In this document: positions 1 through 7,635 of the stretch, piece by piece | Numbering within the stretch: position 1 is the first letter of the stretch | Layout: every line of letters begins with the position of its first letter | Source of the DNA: Leptospirales bacterium | Lineage (GTDB): Bacteria; Spirochaetota; Leptospiria; Leptospirales; Leptonemataceae | Assembly: GCA_019694685.1 (NCBI GenBank) | Contig: JAIBBM010000042.1 | Location: 1 to 34,936, forward strand | Reading direction: 5' to 3' | Length of the DNA: 34,936 bases | Notes under the pieces: model-generated | What the model saw: the letters and a program-made list of their open reading frames with translations, nothing else | What the model was told of the DNA's origin: nothing | The model's database searches: none | Position numbers and translations under genes: made by a program

Positions 1-30
1 TCAGAAAGCACGTTAGGCGATTTTGATTCC

Positions 31-618
31 TCACGTAGCTTGATGTTCCATAGTGCGAAATGTCAGGTTGATCCTGGGCTCCAGGATTTTCTTTGAAATT
101 GGCAATCGGTGTTTCCAATTTGTCTGGGTGGCACCGCTCATGATCAAAAGACTTCCGTGCTCCAGCACAATCGAGACAATGTCCCCTGATTTCTTGTGTT
201 TGAATTGAAATACCCTCTCTGCGCCAAAGCTGAGAGATGCAATCGCAGCGTGTTTCTTTAACGACTTTTCATCGTCGCTGTGCCACGTGACTCCTTCGTT
301 GCCGTTGTGATACAGATTGCACAGGCAGGAATTGAATGTGTAACCAGTTCGATCCTCTACAATTTGTTTTAATTCGCGGAGCGCCGGTGACCAGGGCAGA
401 GCATGGCGAGTCTTTCGTGAATATGTATACGAGAATGCCTGGTTCGCGTACCAGGCGACTTTGCGTGCTGTGATGATGTGCCGGCCAAACATGATGGCTT
501 CATCGTTCTTCCATTCAATTTCAGACAGAAGCGAGCCAAAATATGCATCGCTCGTCTCTGATGGAAAAACCACACCATGATAGACGGCCACACCATCGTG
601 CTTGAGTAAATTCTTCAT
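31..618 (-). CDS. AlkB-like 2-oxoglutarate/Fe(II) dioxygenase
   Basis: The 195-aa product looks like a member of the AlkB family, which uses 2-oxoglutarate, Fe(II) and oxygen to remove alkyl groups from damaged nucleic-acid bases in the cytoplasm. The iron ligands are visible: an HxD pair in WHSDDEKSL (about residue 113) and a distal His in NWKHRLP (about residue 168). The 2-oxoglutarate-binding Arg lies in RINLTFR near the C-terminus. The length suits the compact AlkBH2/3-like bacterial form. The start is an ATG; no strong ribosome site is visible. The gene stands alone, with a lipoprotein gene upstream on the same strand. The substrate (DNA or RNA) cannot be told from sequence. Confidence 0.88.
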   Translation of the reverse strand: MKNLLKHDGVAVYHGVVFPSETSDAYFGSLLSEIEWKNDEAIMFGRHIITARKVAWYANQAFSYTYSRKTRHALPWSPALRELKQIVEDRTGYTFNSCLCNLYHNGNEGVTWHSDDEKSLKKHAAIASLSFGAERVFQFKHKKSGDIVSIVLEHGSLLIMSGATQTNWKHRLPISKKILEPRINLTFRTMEHQAT

Positions 619-721
619 TTTTCACGCGATTTCGGAACTACAGGCTTCCTGCGGATCACCATTCTCTCTTTCGGGTTTGGTTCCGCAGGTCTTGTCGCCC
701 TACCGGCCAGCAAACATACCG

Positions 722-1594
722 TTAGTTGCGATTGATCCATTCGAGGACGAAATCGGCAACTTCTTCCCAGCCTTTCTGGCCCGCGATCCAGTGTGTGCGG
801 CCGTTGAACATTCTGAATTCAGTTTTGGAAGGCGAGCTTTCATATTTCTGAAAATTAGAATAGTTCATGGATGCAGGCGTAATGTGATCGAGTTCTCCTG
901 CAATCATCAGTAGAGGCAGCCTACCTTTCGAGAAATCGATGGCAGCCGTGTCTGTCGTCGGGCCATTCCCCACCAGTCTGGATTCCGGTACGACGAATGA
1001 GTCATACACCGATTTCTGTTCTGACTCAGTCAACGTGTGAACGAACGCATAGTTAAATTGCTCCGGCGACAGAAGAAGCGGCTCTTCTTTGTTCGCAAAT
1101 GGACTGATCACACCCCAGTTGCTTGTCAAAAACGAAAATTTCAGCGATATCAGCCCTTTAGGTGGAGCAGAGTCGATCGCTATGCCCGCAGCGCCCAGGC
1201 CTTCTTGCATCAGCAGCTGGACAATCAGTCCACCCATGGAATGTCCAATGAGGATTGGCTTTTCCTTTTGCTCGCGAATCACTTTTCTGTAACTTTCCAG
1301 AACATCGTCTAACGTCAGTTTTCCGAGTTGCGCATTGGGATGCGACGCTCGCTGATCAGAAGGTTTTCCCTCGTGATAAGGCCACGCTGGCGCGAGCGTC
1401 TTGTAGCCTCTGGATTCAAAATACTTTTGCCAGTTAGCCCAGCTGGCGGGCGTCATGAACATCCCGTGTATGAAAATCACCGTTTTGGTCTTTGCAACTG
1501 TTTGTGCGCCCTGAGGCTCAAAACGAGCCTGGCCTGGCGTGCTGCAGGCTGCTACGAATAGGGTCAGGATCAATCCTGATATCAATCTAATCAT
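722..1594 (-). CDS. Alpha/beta-hydrolase lipoprotein
   Basis: This is a secreted, lipid-anchored serine hydrolase. The ATG at 1594 is preferred over a start 18 codons upstream because GGAGG lies at good spacing before it. From that start the protein begins with a classic lipoprotein signal ending in a lipobox (LFVAAC). The fold signals are FIHGMF near the oxyanion hole, the nucleophile elbow GHSMGG, the acid in AGELDHITP and the catalytic His in GRTHWIAG. It resembles esterases and lysophospholipases of the alpha/beta-hydrolase superfamily. The substrate is unknown. It stands between two unrelated minus-strand genes, with no clear operon partner. Confidence 0.88.
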   Translation of the reverse strand: MIRLISGLILTLFVAACSTPGQARFEPQGAQTVAKTKTVIFIHGMFMTPASWANWQKYFESRGYKTLAPAWPYHEGKPSDQRASHPNAQLGKLTLDDVLESYRKVIREQKEKPILIGHSMGGLIVQLLMQEGLGAAGIAIDSAPPKGLISLKFSFLTSNWGVISPFANKEEPLLLSPEQFNYAFVHTLTESEQKSVYDSFVVPESRLVGNGPTTDTAAIDFSKGRLPLLMIAGELDHITPASMNYSNFQKYESSPSKTEFRMFNGRTHWIAGQKGWEEVADFVLEWINRN

Positions 1595-1688
1595 TTGTTT
1601 CCTCCGCGAAACTACCAGAATACTATCACAACTGAAGAGGGCGCGCATCGGCCATTTGGCCTATGCTGGGCAAGCGGACCATTTCTGA

Positions 1689-3269
1689 TCAGGCGCGCAG
1701 GAATCCGTTCTGCACAGCGTAGAGAGTGGCGGCTGCCCTGGTGGAGACAGAGATTTTGCCGTATATGTGTTCCACGTGGTGTTGCACGGTTCTGTGTGAA
1801 ATATTCAATTTCGCGCCGATCTCTTTGTTTGAGAATCCGCTGGCCAGGAGAGTCAGCACTTCGCATTCGCGCGGGCTGAGCGTGGATGTTGATTCGGCGC
1901 CAGGAGATGAGGAAATGGCCGTGTGATTGGTCACTGCGAGCACCGCATCGGCGCATGTCCTGTCTATTCTGCCTCTCGCCACTTCTTCGCGCAGCATTTG
2001 TGCAGCGGAGGACGGAGCAACGGGCGCGCGGTAAGATCGACGTTCCAAAAGGGCATGATACAAATCTGCCGCTGCCAGCAACTTGCCGCCTTGCGGGATG
2101 GAGGGACCAGAACTTCCTCGATGATATCCGGAGGCATCCAATCTTTCATGATGCGCTCCTGCAATCGGTGCGATGCGAGCAAGCACAGGGGAGCGTGTCA
2201 GAATTCTCTCCGTATAGTAGGTATGCAGACGCACGCGTTCCCACTCGGAAGGATTGAGTTTCCCTTTCTTCTCAAGCAAGTTCGTGGGCACACTGACCAT
2301 GCCGATGTCTGCGAGTAGGCTTGCAATGACCAGGTCTTCCGTATCCTTGAGACCCATCCATTGCGCGGCCCGTTCGACCGTGTTACTGATGTTAAGCGAG
2401 CGGCCTGCCGTATAGACGGACTTGAGATCTACAAAACTGCCAAACGCCTCTGCAATTTTGCGCAGCCGAGCACCTCCGGGTGAGCTTTCACTCCGAGGGG
2501 CCCTTCGAATCACCTCGTCCCAGACGGAAACAGTTTCCATAGAATGCAACAAATCACGACCAATTCGCAGGAAACCTTTACAAACGTCCGGATCAAATTG
2601 CTCCCCACTTCTGTCCTGGATGACGGCACAGGCCGCATCTGTTCCTGCTGCCTGTCGTATGATCTCTGCGGTGTTTGCGACGTGCAGGATTCGCACGGAT
2701 GCCAGAAGCGCATTGCCGCGCACTCTAGACGGTCCGCCTTTTCCATCCCATCGTTCGTGAATCTGCTCGAGGACACGCAACACCCCCTCCGGCATTCCGA
2801 TTTTTTGCCCCAGCATGCACGCAACTTCACAATTGGCTGCGGTAAAATTGGAGAACATAGTTCCGGATTGGGTGAGAAAGTTCCAGAGCACTGCAGGTTT
2901 CGACTTTCCCTTGCTGCTTCGCAAAGCAGTCCCCAGTACCCGAGAAGGCCGACTAACGTCTACTCTGGCCAGGGAATGTCGCGCTGCGACATCATCGCCC
3001 ATGGCGACTGCTTCCTCATGGGCGTATGCAGTGCAACCGATGAACCTGAGCAAGGCACCGTAGTACAGGTCTTCCAGCTCACGAGGCCTGAGACCAGCTT
3101 CTCGGGCGATTTCCAGGGCAATGTAGCAAATCCGCAGAGTGGTTTCGGGTGGATTGTCGTTTGCCAGATCCGTTGCCAGAGACAGTGCAGCGATGACTTC
3201 AGGTAGTTTTAGTTGAGTCTGGTCCAGCAAAGTGACCCAGAAACGCGACGGCCGTCGGGGATTGCACAC
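1689..3269 (-). CDS. Tandem degenerate HD-GYP protein with C-terminal LuxR HTH
   Basis: The 526-aa protein (GTG start) carries two HD-GYP-like modules followed by a LuxR/GerE helix-turn-helix at about residues 460-520 (LSPRECEVLTLLASGFSNKEIG, recognition helix SHRTVQHHVEHIYGK, given in parts). HD-GYP proteins hydrolyse cyclic-di-GMP. Here the first module keeps an IHERWDGKGGP stretch, and the second keeps HHERLDASGYH but has LLADIG where the catalytic HD pair should be. The protein is therefore probably a c-di-GMP or ligand sensor coupled to DNA binding rather than an active phosphodiesterase; this is inference. It is transcribed away from the neighbouring ArsR gene, whose operators lie in the shared upstream region. 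Confidence 0.82.
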   Translation of the reverse strand: MCNPRRPSRFWVTLLDQTQLKLPEVIAALSLATDLANDNPPETTLRICYIALEIAREAGLRPRELEDLYYGALLRFIGCTAYAHEEAVAMGDDVAARHSLARVDVSRPSRVLGTALRSSKGKSKPAVLWNFLTQSGTMFSNFTAANCEVACMLGQKIGMPEGVLRVLEQIHERWDGKGGPSRVRGNALLASVRILHVANTAEIIRQAAGTDAACAVIQDRSGEQFDPDVCKGFLRIGRDLLHSMETVSVWDEVIRRAPRSESSPGGARLRKIAEAFGSFVDLKSVYTAGRSLNISNTVERAAQWMGLKDTEDLVIASLLADIGMVSVPTNLLEKKGKLNPSEWERVRLHTYYTERILTRSPVLARIAPIAGAHHERLDASGYHRGSSGPSIPQGGKLLAAADLYHALLERRSYRAPVAPSSAAQMLREEVARGRIDRTCADAVLAVTNHTAISSSPGAESTSTLSPRECEVLTLLASGFSNKEIGAKLNISHRTVQHHVEHIYGKISVSTRAAATLYAVQNGFLRA

Positions 3270-3298
3270 AATTTTTTCAAGAAAGGCGATCGTTTTTA

Positions 3299-3363
3299 TT
3301 CAACCAAATGGTTTTATAGTTGTCATTTGCGGGGTGTCCTATTTATTAAACCAGATGGTTGAA
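3299..3363. promoter_or_regulatory. Paired palindromic operators of the ArsR/SRPBCC operon
   Basis: Two 16-base sites at 3299-3314 and 3348-3363 each contain the palindrome AACCA-NN-TGGTT. The two sites are also inverted copies of each other (14 of 16 bases match). A possible promoter, TTGTCA (3320) and TTATTA (3343) with 17-base spacing, lies between them, so repressor bound at both sites would cover it. The second site overlaps the first possible ATG of the ArsR gene. The arrangement suggests autoregulation, and possibly control of the divergent HD-GYP gene. Confidence 0.7.
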
Positions 3364-3753
3364 TTAAAAAGAAAGGTGCGCCCGGTGCGGTCCGCGCAAC
3401 GAAATTTGGACTCCGTGTTTTCCGCCCTCGCGGATCCATCGCGGAGAAAAATGGTGGGGCTGCTGCGCAATAAACCGCTGAGCATTTCTGACATTTCCAG
3501 GCCATTTCGCATGTCGTTTGCCGGAGTTGCCAAGCACGTGGATGTGCTCGAAGGTGCGGGAATTGTTCGCAAGGTTCGAGATCCCGAGGACCGCCGAGTC
3601 TTCATAATTCAACTGCAGAGAGAACCGCTCGATGAGGCCGTAGACTGGCTGGAATATCACCGAGAGTTCTGGTCCGGTAAGCTGGACAGTCTGGAAGCAT
3701 TCATGGAGGAACAGGATGGAAATGCAGATCGTAAAAATAGAAAAAAGAATTAA
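3355..3753 (+). CDS. ArsR-family transcriptional regulator
   Basis: A winged-helix repressor of the ArsR type that pairs with SRPBCC proteins. The hallmark LDSVFSALADPSRRKMVGLL opens the DNA-binding domain and a helix containing SFAGVAKHVDVLEGAGIV follows. There are no Cys-rich metal sites, so metal sensing is unlikely. The start is uncertain: ATG 3355 lies inside an operator half and would give a nearly leaderless message, while GTG 3385 has AGAAAGG upstream. The 3' end overlaps the following SRPBCC gene by 38 bases in a different frame, which implies translational coupling. It probably represses its own operon through the AACCA/TGGTT sites. Confidence 0.86.
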   Translation: MVELKRKVRPVRSAQRNLDSVFSALADPSRRKMVGLLRNKPLSISDISRPFRMSFAGVAKHVDVLEGAGIVRKVRDPEDRRVFIIQLQREPLDEAVDWLEYHREFWSGKLDSLEAFMEEQDGNADRKNRKKN

Positions 3754-4144
3754 AGCGGATTGTAAGCGGCTTTTTAGAGCGTGGCTGGATCCGTCGGACT
3801 TTTCCCGTTGGTTTTTACCAGGAGAAAAGGTCGGAATCGGGAACGTGACGCTCGATCCGCAACCCGGCGGATATTTCAAAATCGATATGATGGTCAACGG
3901 TCAGGTCCGCCCGCACGAAGGAAGTTATGTGGAAATCACGGAACCTTCAAAGCTAGTCTTTACATGGAAATCGTGGAAGACAGGCGGAAGGGACACTCTC
4001 GTGACCATCACCTTCGTGCCCGAAGGCGACACTACATTGATCACTCTCATACACGAACAGCTGCCGGACGCGGAAGCCTGCGAATCTCATACGCACGGTT
4101 GGACAGGAATCCTCACCGGGCTCGCAGCATTTTTCGAAAAATAA
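3716..4144 (+). CDS. SRPBCC (AHSA1-like) ligand-binding protein 1
   Basis: A 142-aa START/Bet v1-fold protein of the AHSA1 (activator of Hsp90 ATPase homologue 1-like) group. It is recognised by the opening IVKIEKRIKADCKRLFRAWL, the DPSDFSRWFLPG turn, the PGGYFKIDM strand and the C-terminal HTHGWTGILTGLAAFF helix. These cytoplasmic proteins bind hydrophobic ligands in a cavity and commonly sit beside ArsR-type regulators. GGAGG at 3705 is well placed for ATG 3716, inside the end of the regulator gene. The ligand is unknown. It is the second gene of a three-gene operon. Confidence 0.85.
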   Translation: MEMQIVKIEKRIKADCKRLFRAWLDPSDFSRWFLPGEKVGIGNVTLDPQPGGYFKIDMMVNGQVRPHEGSYVEITEPSKLVFTWKSWKTGGRDTLVTITFVPEGDTTLITLIHEQLPDAEACESHTHGWTGILTGLAAFFEK

Positions 4145-4162
4145 GATCAAAGGAAGGAAGCT

Positions 4163-4630
4163 ATGAACCGGATATATCACAAGGTTGGCATTCAAGCCAC
4201 AGCGGAGAAGATTTTCAATGCTCTGACTACACAGTCAGGTCTGGCAGGTTGGTGGACGAATGAAGTGACAGGCGCTTTCTCCGGGGGCCATTCGCGCCCC
4301 GGAGAAACGATTCGCTTTGGCTTTGGTTCACTGGGCAGCATGGAGATGGAAGTAGACGAATTGTCTAGAGAACGCAAGGTTCGCTGGGAATGCAAAAAAG
4401 GTCCCGAAGATTGGATTGGATCGCACATTGAGTTCACCCTCGAGAAGTCATCGACGAATGATCAGATGACAATTGTATATTTCAATCATCAGGATTGGAA
4501 AAAGGAAAGTGAGTTCATGGGTCACTGCAGTATGAAGTGGGCCGTGTTCTTGTTGAGTTTAAAAAGTCTGATCGAGAAAGGAGAGGGGAATCCTTCTCCC
4601 AATGACGTGAAGATTGACGACTGGAACTAA
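4163..4630 (+). CDS. SRPBCC (AHSA1-like) ligand-binding protein 2
   Basis: A second SRPBCC-fold protein (155 aa), 18 bases after the first, with a purine-rich ribosome site (AAGGAAGGAAG) before the ATG. Visible family features are the N-terminal YHKVGIQATAEKIFNALT, LAGWWTNEVTG, and a long C-terminal helix containing HCSMKWAVFLLSLKSLIEKG. It differs clearly in sequence from its neighbour, so the pair is not a recent duplication. The two may form a heterodimer or bind related ligands; this is inference. A strong hairpin follows the stop codon. Confidence 0.85.
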   Translation: MNRIYHKVGIQATAEKIFNALTTQSGLAGWWTNEVTGAFSGGHSRPGETIRFGFGSLGSMEMEVDELSRERKVRWECKKGPEDWIGSHIEFTLEKSSTNDQMTIVYFNHQDWKKESEFMGHCSMKWAVFLLSLKSLIEKGEGNPSPNDVKIDDWN

Positions 4631-4641
4631 GTCTGCCGACG

Positions 4642-4668
4642 GCAGCGCGCATACTACGTGCGCGCTGC
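4642..4668. terminator. Perfect GC hairpin after the SRPBCC operon
   Basis: GCAGCGCGCA at 4642-4651 pairs perfectly with TGCGCGCTGC at 4659-4668 around a 7-base loop. It begins 12 bases after the SRPBCC-2 stop codon. No T-run follows, so it may be a Rho-dependent or 3'-end-stabilising structure rather than a classical intrinsic terminator. Confidence 0.55.
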
Positions 4669-4701
4669 GTTCTGGATCTCAGAAAAAGAAACGGACCGCC
4701 G

Positions 4702-4857
4702 GTGCATCCGGTCGATTCCATTCGCAATCTAAAGAAACTATATCAAGTGAGAATCGGCTTTGAATTCAAAGACGGAAGACCGGATGAGGAGAGTCGTCAG
4801 CGATACCGCACGGAATGGAAGAAAGTTCTGCCGCCGGATTGCGACCTTTCTTACTAA
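4702..4857 (+). pseudogene. Small ORF or C-terminal gene remnant
   Basis: An open frame reads through this stretch and ends with TAA at 4855. It encodes a plausible, charged protein sequence containing SIRNLKKLYQVRIGFEFKDG and RYRTEWKKVLPPDCDLSY. There is no ATG; GTG at 4702 is only a candidate, without a convincing ribosome site. The frame stays open back through the hairpin to the end of the SRPBCC gene. It reads like the C-terminal piece of a lost gene. Its last bases overlap the end of the convergent GGDEF gene. No family is recognised. Confidence 0.35.
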
Positions 4858-5639
4858 TCAGACTCTACTCGATTTCTCCCCTGAGACTTCGCGCGATACA
4901 TGAGAAGATCGCATTCATGCATGAGTTCTTCCAGAGAAGCGCTGCGCACGATGTGAGTTGCCCCGGCGCTCAAGGTTACTGGAAGGCCATCCGTTTTCAT
5001 GGTTCGGGCAACGTCCGCGACGATTCTCCGCACCAGGGCGACCCATTCTTCCTTTGTGATTCCGTTTTGCATGATCACGAATTCATCGCCGCCGTAGCGG
5101 GCCACGGTGCAGCCGGGCGCAACGTGTTCCTGAATGCACTCTGCAATGCGAATCAATACGTCCGTTCCCTTCTGGTGTCCATGCGTGTCATTGACCTGCT
5201 TGAAATGATCTGCGTCCAGAAACGCCATGCCAATTCCTGGTGAACCGATGTTCGAGAGCATGGCATTCGCGCTTCTTTCGAATGCACGTTGATTGAATGC
5301 GCCTGTGACTGGATCATGATTTGCAAGCCACCTGCTTTCGTGGAATCGGGCACGCAGTAAGCCAATAACAACTGCATTGCTGAGATAGATCCCGCACTCA
5401 AGAGCGGAATTCGCAACGAGCATTTTGTCGAACGGAGAATTGGCGTATGCGTAGCAAGCAGATGCAAACAGTGCAACGACGATCCCGGCGACGCGACCTT
5501 CTCTCCATGCTACAAAAGTGATAGGAACCATGTAGAATGCGCCGAATCGAATGGAGTCCTGGGTTGCAATGTCGATGGCGCAGGTAAGGCCCACGCACGT
5601 GAGGCCAAAAAGAAAAATGAGGAGCGATCGGGCGCGCAT
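4854..5639 (-). CDS. Membrane diguanylate cyclase (GGDEF)
   Basis: This 261-aa enzyme should make cyclic-di-GMP from two GTP. The N-terminus holds about three membrane segments (about residues 5-25, 35-65 and 75-95), an MASE-like sensor of minimal size. The GGDEF domain starts at HDPVTGAFNQRAF and has FLDADHFKQVNDTHGH and the intact active-site loop RYGGDEFVIM. The RxxD inhibitory site normally five residues before GGDEF is absent, so product inhibition may be weak. It starts five bases after the stop of the upstream SRPBCC gene, so the two are probably co-transcribed. What the membrane part senses is unknown. Confidence 0.9.
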   Translation of the reverse strand: MRARSLLIFLFGLTCVGLTCAIDIATQDSIRFGAFYMVPITFVAWREGRVAGIVVALFASACYAYANSPFDKMLVANSALECGIYLSNAVVIGLLRARFHESRWLANHDPVTGAFNQRAFERSANAMLSNIGSPGIGMAFLDADHFKQVNDTHGHQKGTDVLIRIAECIQEHVAPGCTVARYGGDEFVIMQNGITKEEWVALVRRIVADVARTMKTDGLPVTLSAGATHIVRSASLEELMHECDLLMYRAKSQGRNRVESD

Positions 5640-5643
5640 GGAC

Positions 5644-6048
5644 TCAATTGCGATCTTGTTCGTCCAGGTAGGACTTGATTCTCTTCCAGTAATGATTACG
5701 CCAGCTGTCTTCTATTCCGGCAATGAGATCCTTTGGGACGCCGCGATGAGTTAGCACGAGTTGCGTTCCTCCGTCTGTCGTTTTTTCAAACGTGACGGCC
5801 GCCATGGAAAAAATCCCTGCAGGGAAATCTGATCTTCTCCATGCCTGGACGATTCTTTTTCCCCTCAATAGATCTACATTGATTCCGGTAACTTTGCCGG
5901 ACAGAGTTTCGAATGAGCCGCCGATTTTTTCGCTGATGACTGCCTTTTGCCCTGTGATTCTCGAGTGCATCTTAGAATTAGAAAGCAATTCGTAAAGGGT
6001 TTCCGGGTCTGTTTTGAATTTGACTTTTTGCTTAATCGTTTTGCACAT
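5644..6048 (-). CDS. SRPBCC (AHSA1-like) protein 3
   Basis: A START-fold protein of about 134 aa, recognised by TIKQKVKFKTDPETLYELL, the ISEKIGGSFETL strand and the C-terminal DSWRNHYWKRIKSYLDEQ helix, where a Trp-rich pattern is typical of the group. ATG 6048 is preferred to an in-frame TTG five codons upstream because GAAG lies at better spacing. It is followed after four bases by the GGDEF gene, linking a ligand-binding protein with a c-di-GMP synthase on one transcript. A functional link between the two is inference. Confidence 0.83.
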   Translation of the reverse strand: MCKTIKQKVKFKTDPETLYELLSNSKMHSRITGQKAVISEKIGGSFETLSGKVTGINVDLLRGKRIVQAWRRSDFPAGIFSMAAVTFEKTTDGGTQLVLTHRGVPKDLIAGIEDSWRNHYWKRIKSYLDEQDRN

Positions 6049-6139
6049 AGGAATCTTCTTCAATTACAAGAATCGTGCGAAATTGGCAAACGATTTATGC
6101 CCACGGTCATTTGGCTCGAAGTTCGAGCCGTTTTCCGCG

Positions 6140-7003
6140 TCAGGCGCATCTGCAGATAGGGCGCAGTAGTTGTTTGGACAAAGAGTATCCCGGAAAATCA
6201 TTTGCTGCAAACAACCCGGCACCATTGCTCTTAAATCTCTCTGCGGGAAGTCTCCAGGTACCAAAAACATGGTCCCACAGTGCGATCGCTCCGGAGCTGT
6301 AGTTTTTATCACCTAACTCTTGTTTGGTGGAATGATGCCAGCGGTGCAGCTCGGACGTGTTGAAGAAAATTGAAAGCATAGGGTTTCTGAAATCAATATT
6401 CATATGATTGAAAATGGAGAAGAAGTTATTGAGGCTGCCTGCAATCAGTATGGTTTGTGAGTCTGCGCCAAGTAGCAGCAGCGGGCCAAGACCTGCCAGA
6501 ACGTTCCACGCAGCGTTGAGTGGATGGGTGCGCATTGCATTCAATGAATAAACTCGATCCGGCGCATGATGCACCGCGTGGACTTGCCACATGATCGCGC
6601 TCCATTCGTGTGCCGCCCGGTGCAGCAGATAGGGACCCAATCCAGAGATCACAAGGGCAACCAGAACGGAGATCGGAAGTGGCCATGATGGCCAGACATG
6701 CGATTCCATACCGGCGCGCGAAAGGACTACGGTCGTTCCGCTCTTGAGAATCACAGAAACTAAGATTGTGAGACCACTGAATATTGCGTCGATCTTTGAA
6801 TCAGTCTTGATCCCTTGCCACTCTGCGTGATACGGGATCCATTTCTCAAGAGCCATGCCAGCCACCGCGAAGGCCAGCAAGAGAAAGGTTGCACTTTGCG
6901 GAAAAAACCACAGAGTCATTGTATATGTCATCAGTAAAAACGGGAAGCCGAAGTCTTTGATGGTACATTCGATGGAGCGTTTGAGCGATTTGTCTGTTTT
7001 CAT
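6140..7003 (-). CDS. Membrane fatty-acid hydroxylase/sterol desaturase family protein
   Basis: A 287-aa integral membrane di-iron oxygenase of the fatty-acid hydroxylase superfamily (ERG3/C-5 sterol desaturase-like). The His clusters that bind the irons are visible: HRAAHEW (about residue 125), VHAVHHAPD (about 138), NHMNID and LHRWHHST (about 215-235). Four or more hydrophobic segments surround them. These enzymes insert oxygen into, or desaturate, lipid chains at the membrane face. The gene follows an ArsR gene on the same strand, and a copy of that regulator's operator sequence lies just upstream, so it is probably the regulator's target. The exact lipid substrate cannot be inferred. Confidence 0.85.
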   Translation of the reverse strand: MKTDKSLKRSIECTIKDFGFPFLLMTYTMTLWFFPQSATFLLLAFAVAGMALEKWIPYHAEWQGIKTDSKIDAIFSGLTILVSVILKSGTTVVLSRAGMESHVWPSWPLPISVLVALVISGLGPYLLHRAAHEWSAIMWQVHAVHHAPDRVYSLNAMRTHPLNAAWNVLAGLGPLLLLGADSQTILIAGSLNNFFSIFNHMNIDFRNPMLSIFFNTSELHRWHHSTKQELGDKNYSSGAIALWDHVFGTWRLPAERFKSNGAGLFAANDFPGYSLSKQLLRPICRCA

Positions 7004-7035
7004 TGAGCGGATACCTTTTGTATTTATATATTTAA

Positions 7036-7050
7036 ATTTATCAATGTATT
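7036..7050. promoter_or_regulatory. ArsR operator copy upstream of hydroxylase gene
   Basis: The 15-mer ATTTATCAATGTATT here is identical to 7383-7397, the operator upstream of the ArsR gene. Only one palindrome arm is well kept. It lies in an AT-rich gap 33 bases upstream of the hydroxylase start, as expected for a second operator of the same regulator. Confidence 0.6.
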
Positions 7051-7079
7051 ATTGCGCAGATTTTGCGTTAAGGGATGCA

Positions 7080-7376
7080 TTAGCAGCATCCTTTCAAAAA
7101 GTGACTGAGTTTATCTACCATAGATATGATCCGTGCCCGGTCCGGTCGATAGTAGACTTCTTTTCCGTGCTTGCGGCGCAACAGAAGGCCTGCCCGACAG
7201 AGAATGGCAAGTTGTATAGAAATCGTGGATTGACCAAGTTCAGATGATTTAACCAGGTCGCTCATGGGGCGTTCCTTCCCATTCAAGAAGGACATAAGAA
7301 TCTTCTGTCTGCTTTCCCCTGAGACCGCCTGGAGAAACGTCTGCAGTTCTGAATCGATTTGAATACGTTTTGACAT
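7080..7376 (-). CDS. ArsR-family transcriptional regulator
   Basis: A short winged-helix regulator of about 98 aa. The start at ATG 7376 (MSKRIQID) is preferred over an upstream in-frame codon because the latter would place the operator inside the gene. The DNA-binding helix is LGQSTISIQLAILCRAGLLL and the wing contains RRKHGKEVYYR. The C-terminal GCC gives two adjacent Cys, but the classical metal-binding ELCVCDL motif is absent. It follows the LOV kinase gene and precedes the hydroxylase gene, all on the minus strand. Identical operator sequences before itself and before the hydroxylase point to autoregulation plus control of the hydroxylase. Confidence 0.86.
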   Translation of the reverse strand: MSKRIQIDSELQTFLQAVSGESRQKILMSFLNGKERPMSDLVKSSELGQSTISIQLAILCRAGLLLRRKHGKEVYYRPDRARIISMVDKLSHFLKGCC

Positions 7377-7379
7377 ATC

Positions 7380-7395
7380 TACATTTATCAATGTA
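7380..7395. promoter_or_regulatory. ArsR autoregulatory operator
   Basis: TACATT-TATC-AATGTA is a perfect 6-bp inverted repeat with a 4-base spacer, three bases upstream of the ArsR start codon. The match to 7036-7050 supports a shared regulator. Confidence 0.65.
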
Positions 7396-7431
7396 TTGCA
7401 ACGTCCCAATTTGTCGATTGTTTTTCGGCCG

Positions 7432-7635
7432 TCACGGATTCTTTTCGAGGCTCTTCGCGATGGCTTCCATCAGTTCATGGATCAGGTAGGGTTTCTGTAG
7501 AAATTGAGATCTCGCGTCGGATTCGACAAAAGTGCGGGAATCGGGATCCAGATAGCCGGGAATAACCAGGAGCGGCGTTTCTTTCGTGTAACCTCGCAGG
7601 TCCTGAAGCAAGGCGGAGCCGCTCCAGTCGCGGAT
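7432..7635 (-). pseudogene. Out-of-frame receiver-domain remnant of the LOV kinase
   Basis: In another frame from the kinase ORF, this stretch encodes the second half of a response-regulator receiver: SALLQDLRGYTKETPLLVIP, then GYLDPDSR, then FLQKPYLIHELMEAIAKSLE, ending in TGA at 7432. The switch Lys-Pro pair (QKPY) is present. The kinase frame itself contains the receiver's start (RILIIEDDENIL). The middle, including the usual phospho-acceptor strand, is missing, so a deletion plus frameshift has broken the domain. Confidence 0.7.

Noticed and set aside
12..18. Integron attC-like GTTAGGC cores (also near 10247, 25624, 27826, 31504 and inverted at 33598)
   Set aside because: CGTTAGGCG occurs more often than expected, but no site has a convincing partner core or L-box structure at attC spacing, and several lie inside coding sequence. 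No integrase is present.
6111..6129. Short perfect hairpin GGCTCGA/TCGAGCC followed by TTTT on the plus strand
   Set aside because: No plus-strand gene precedes it, so a terminator role has no support.
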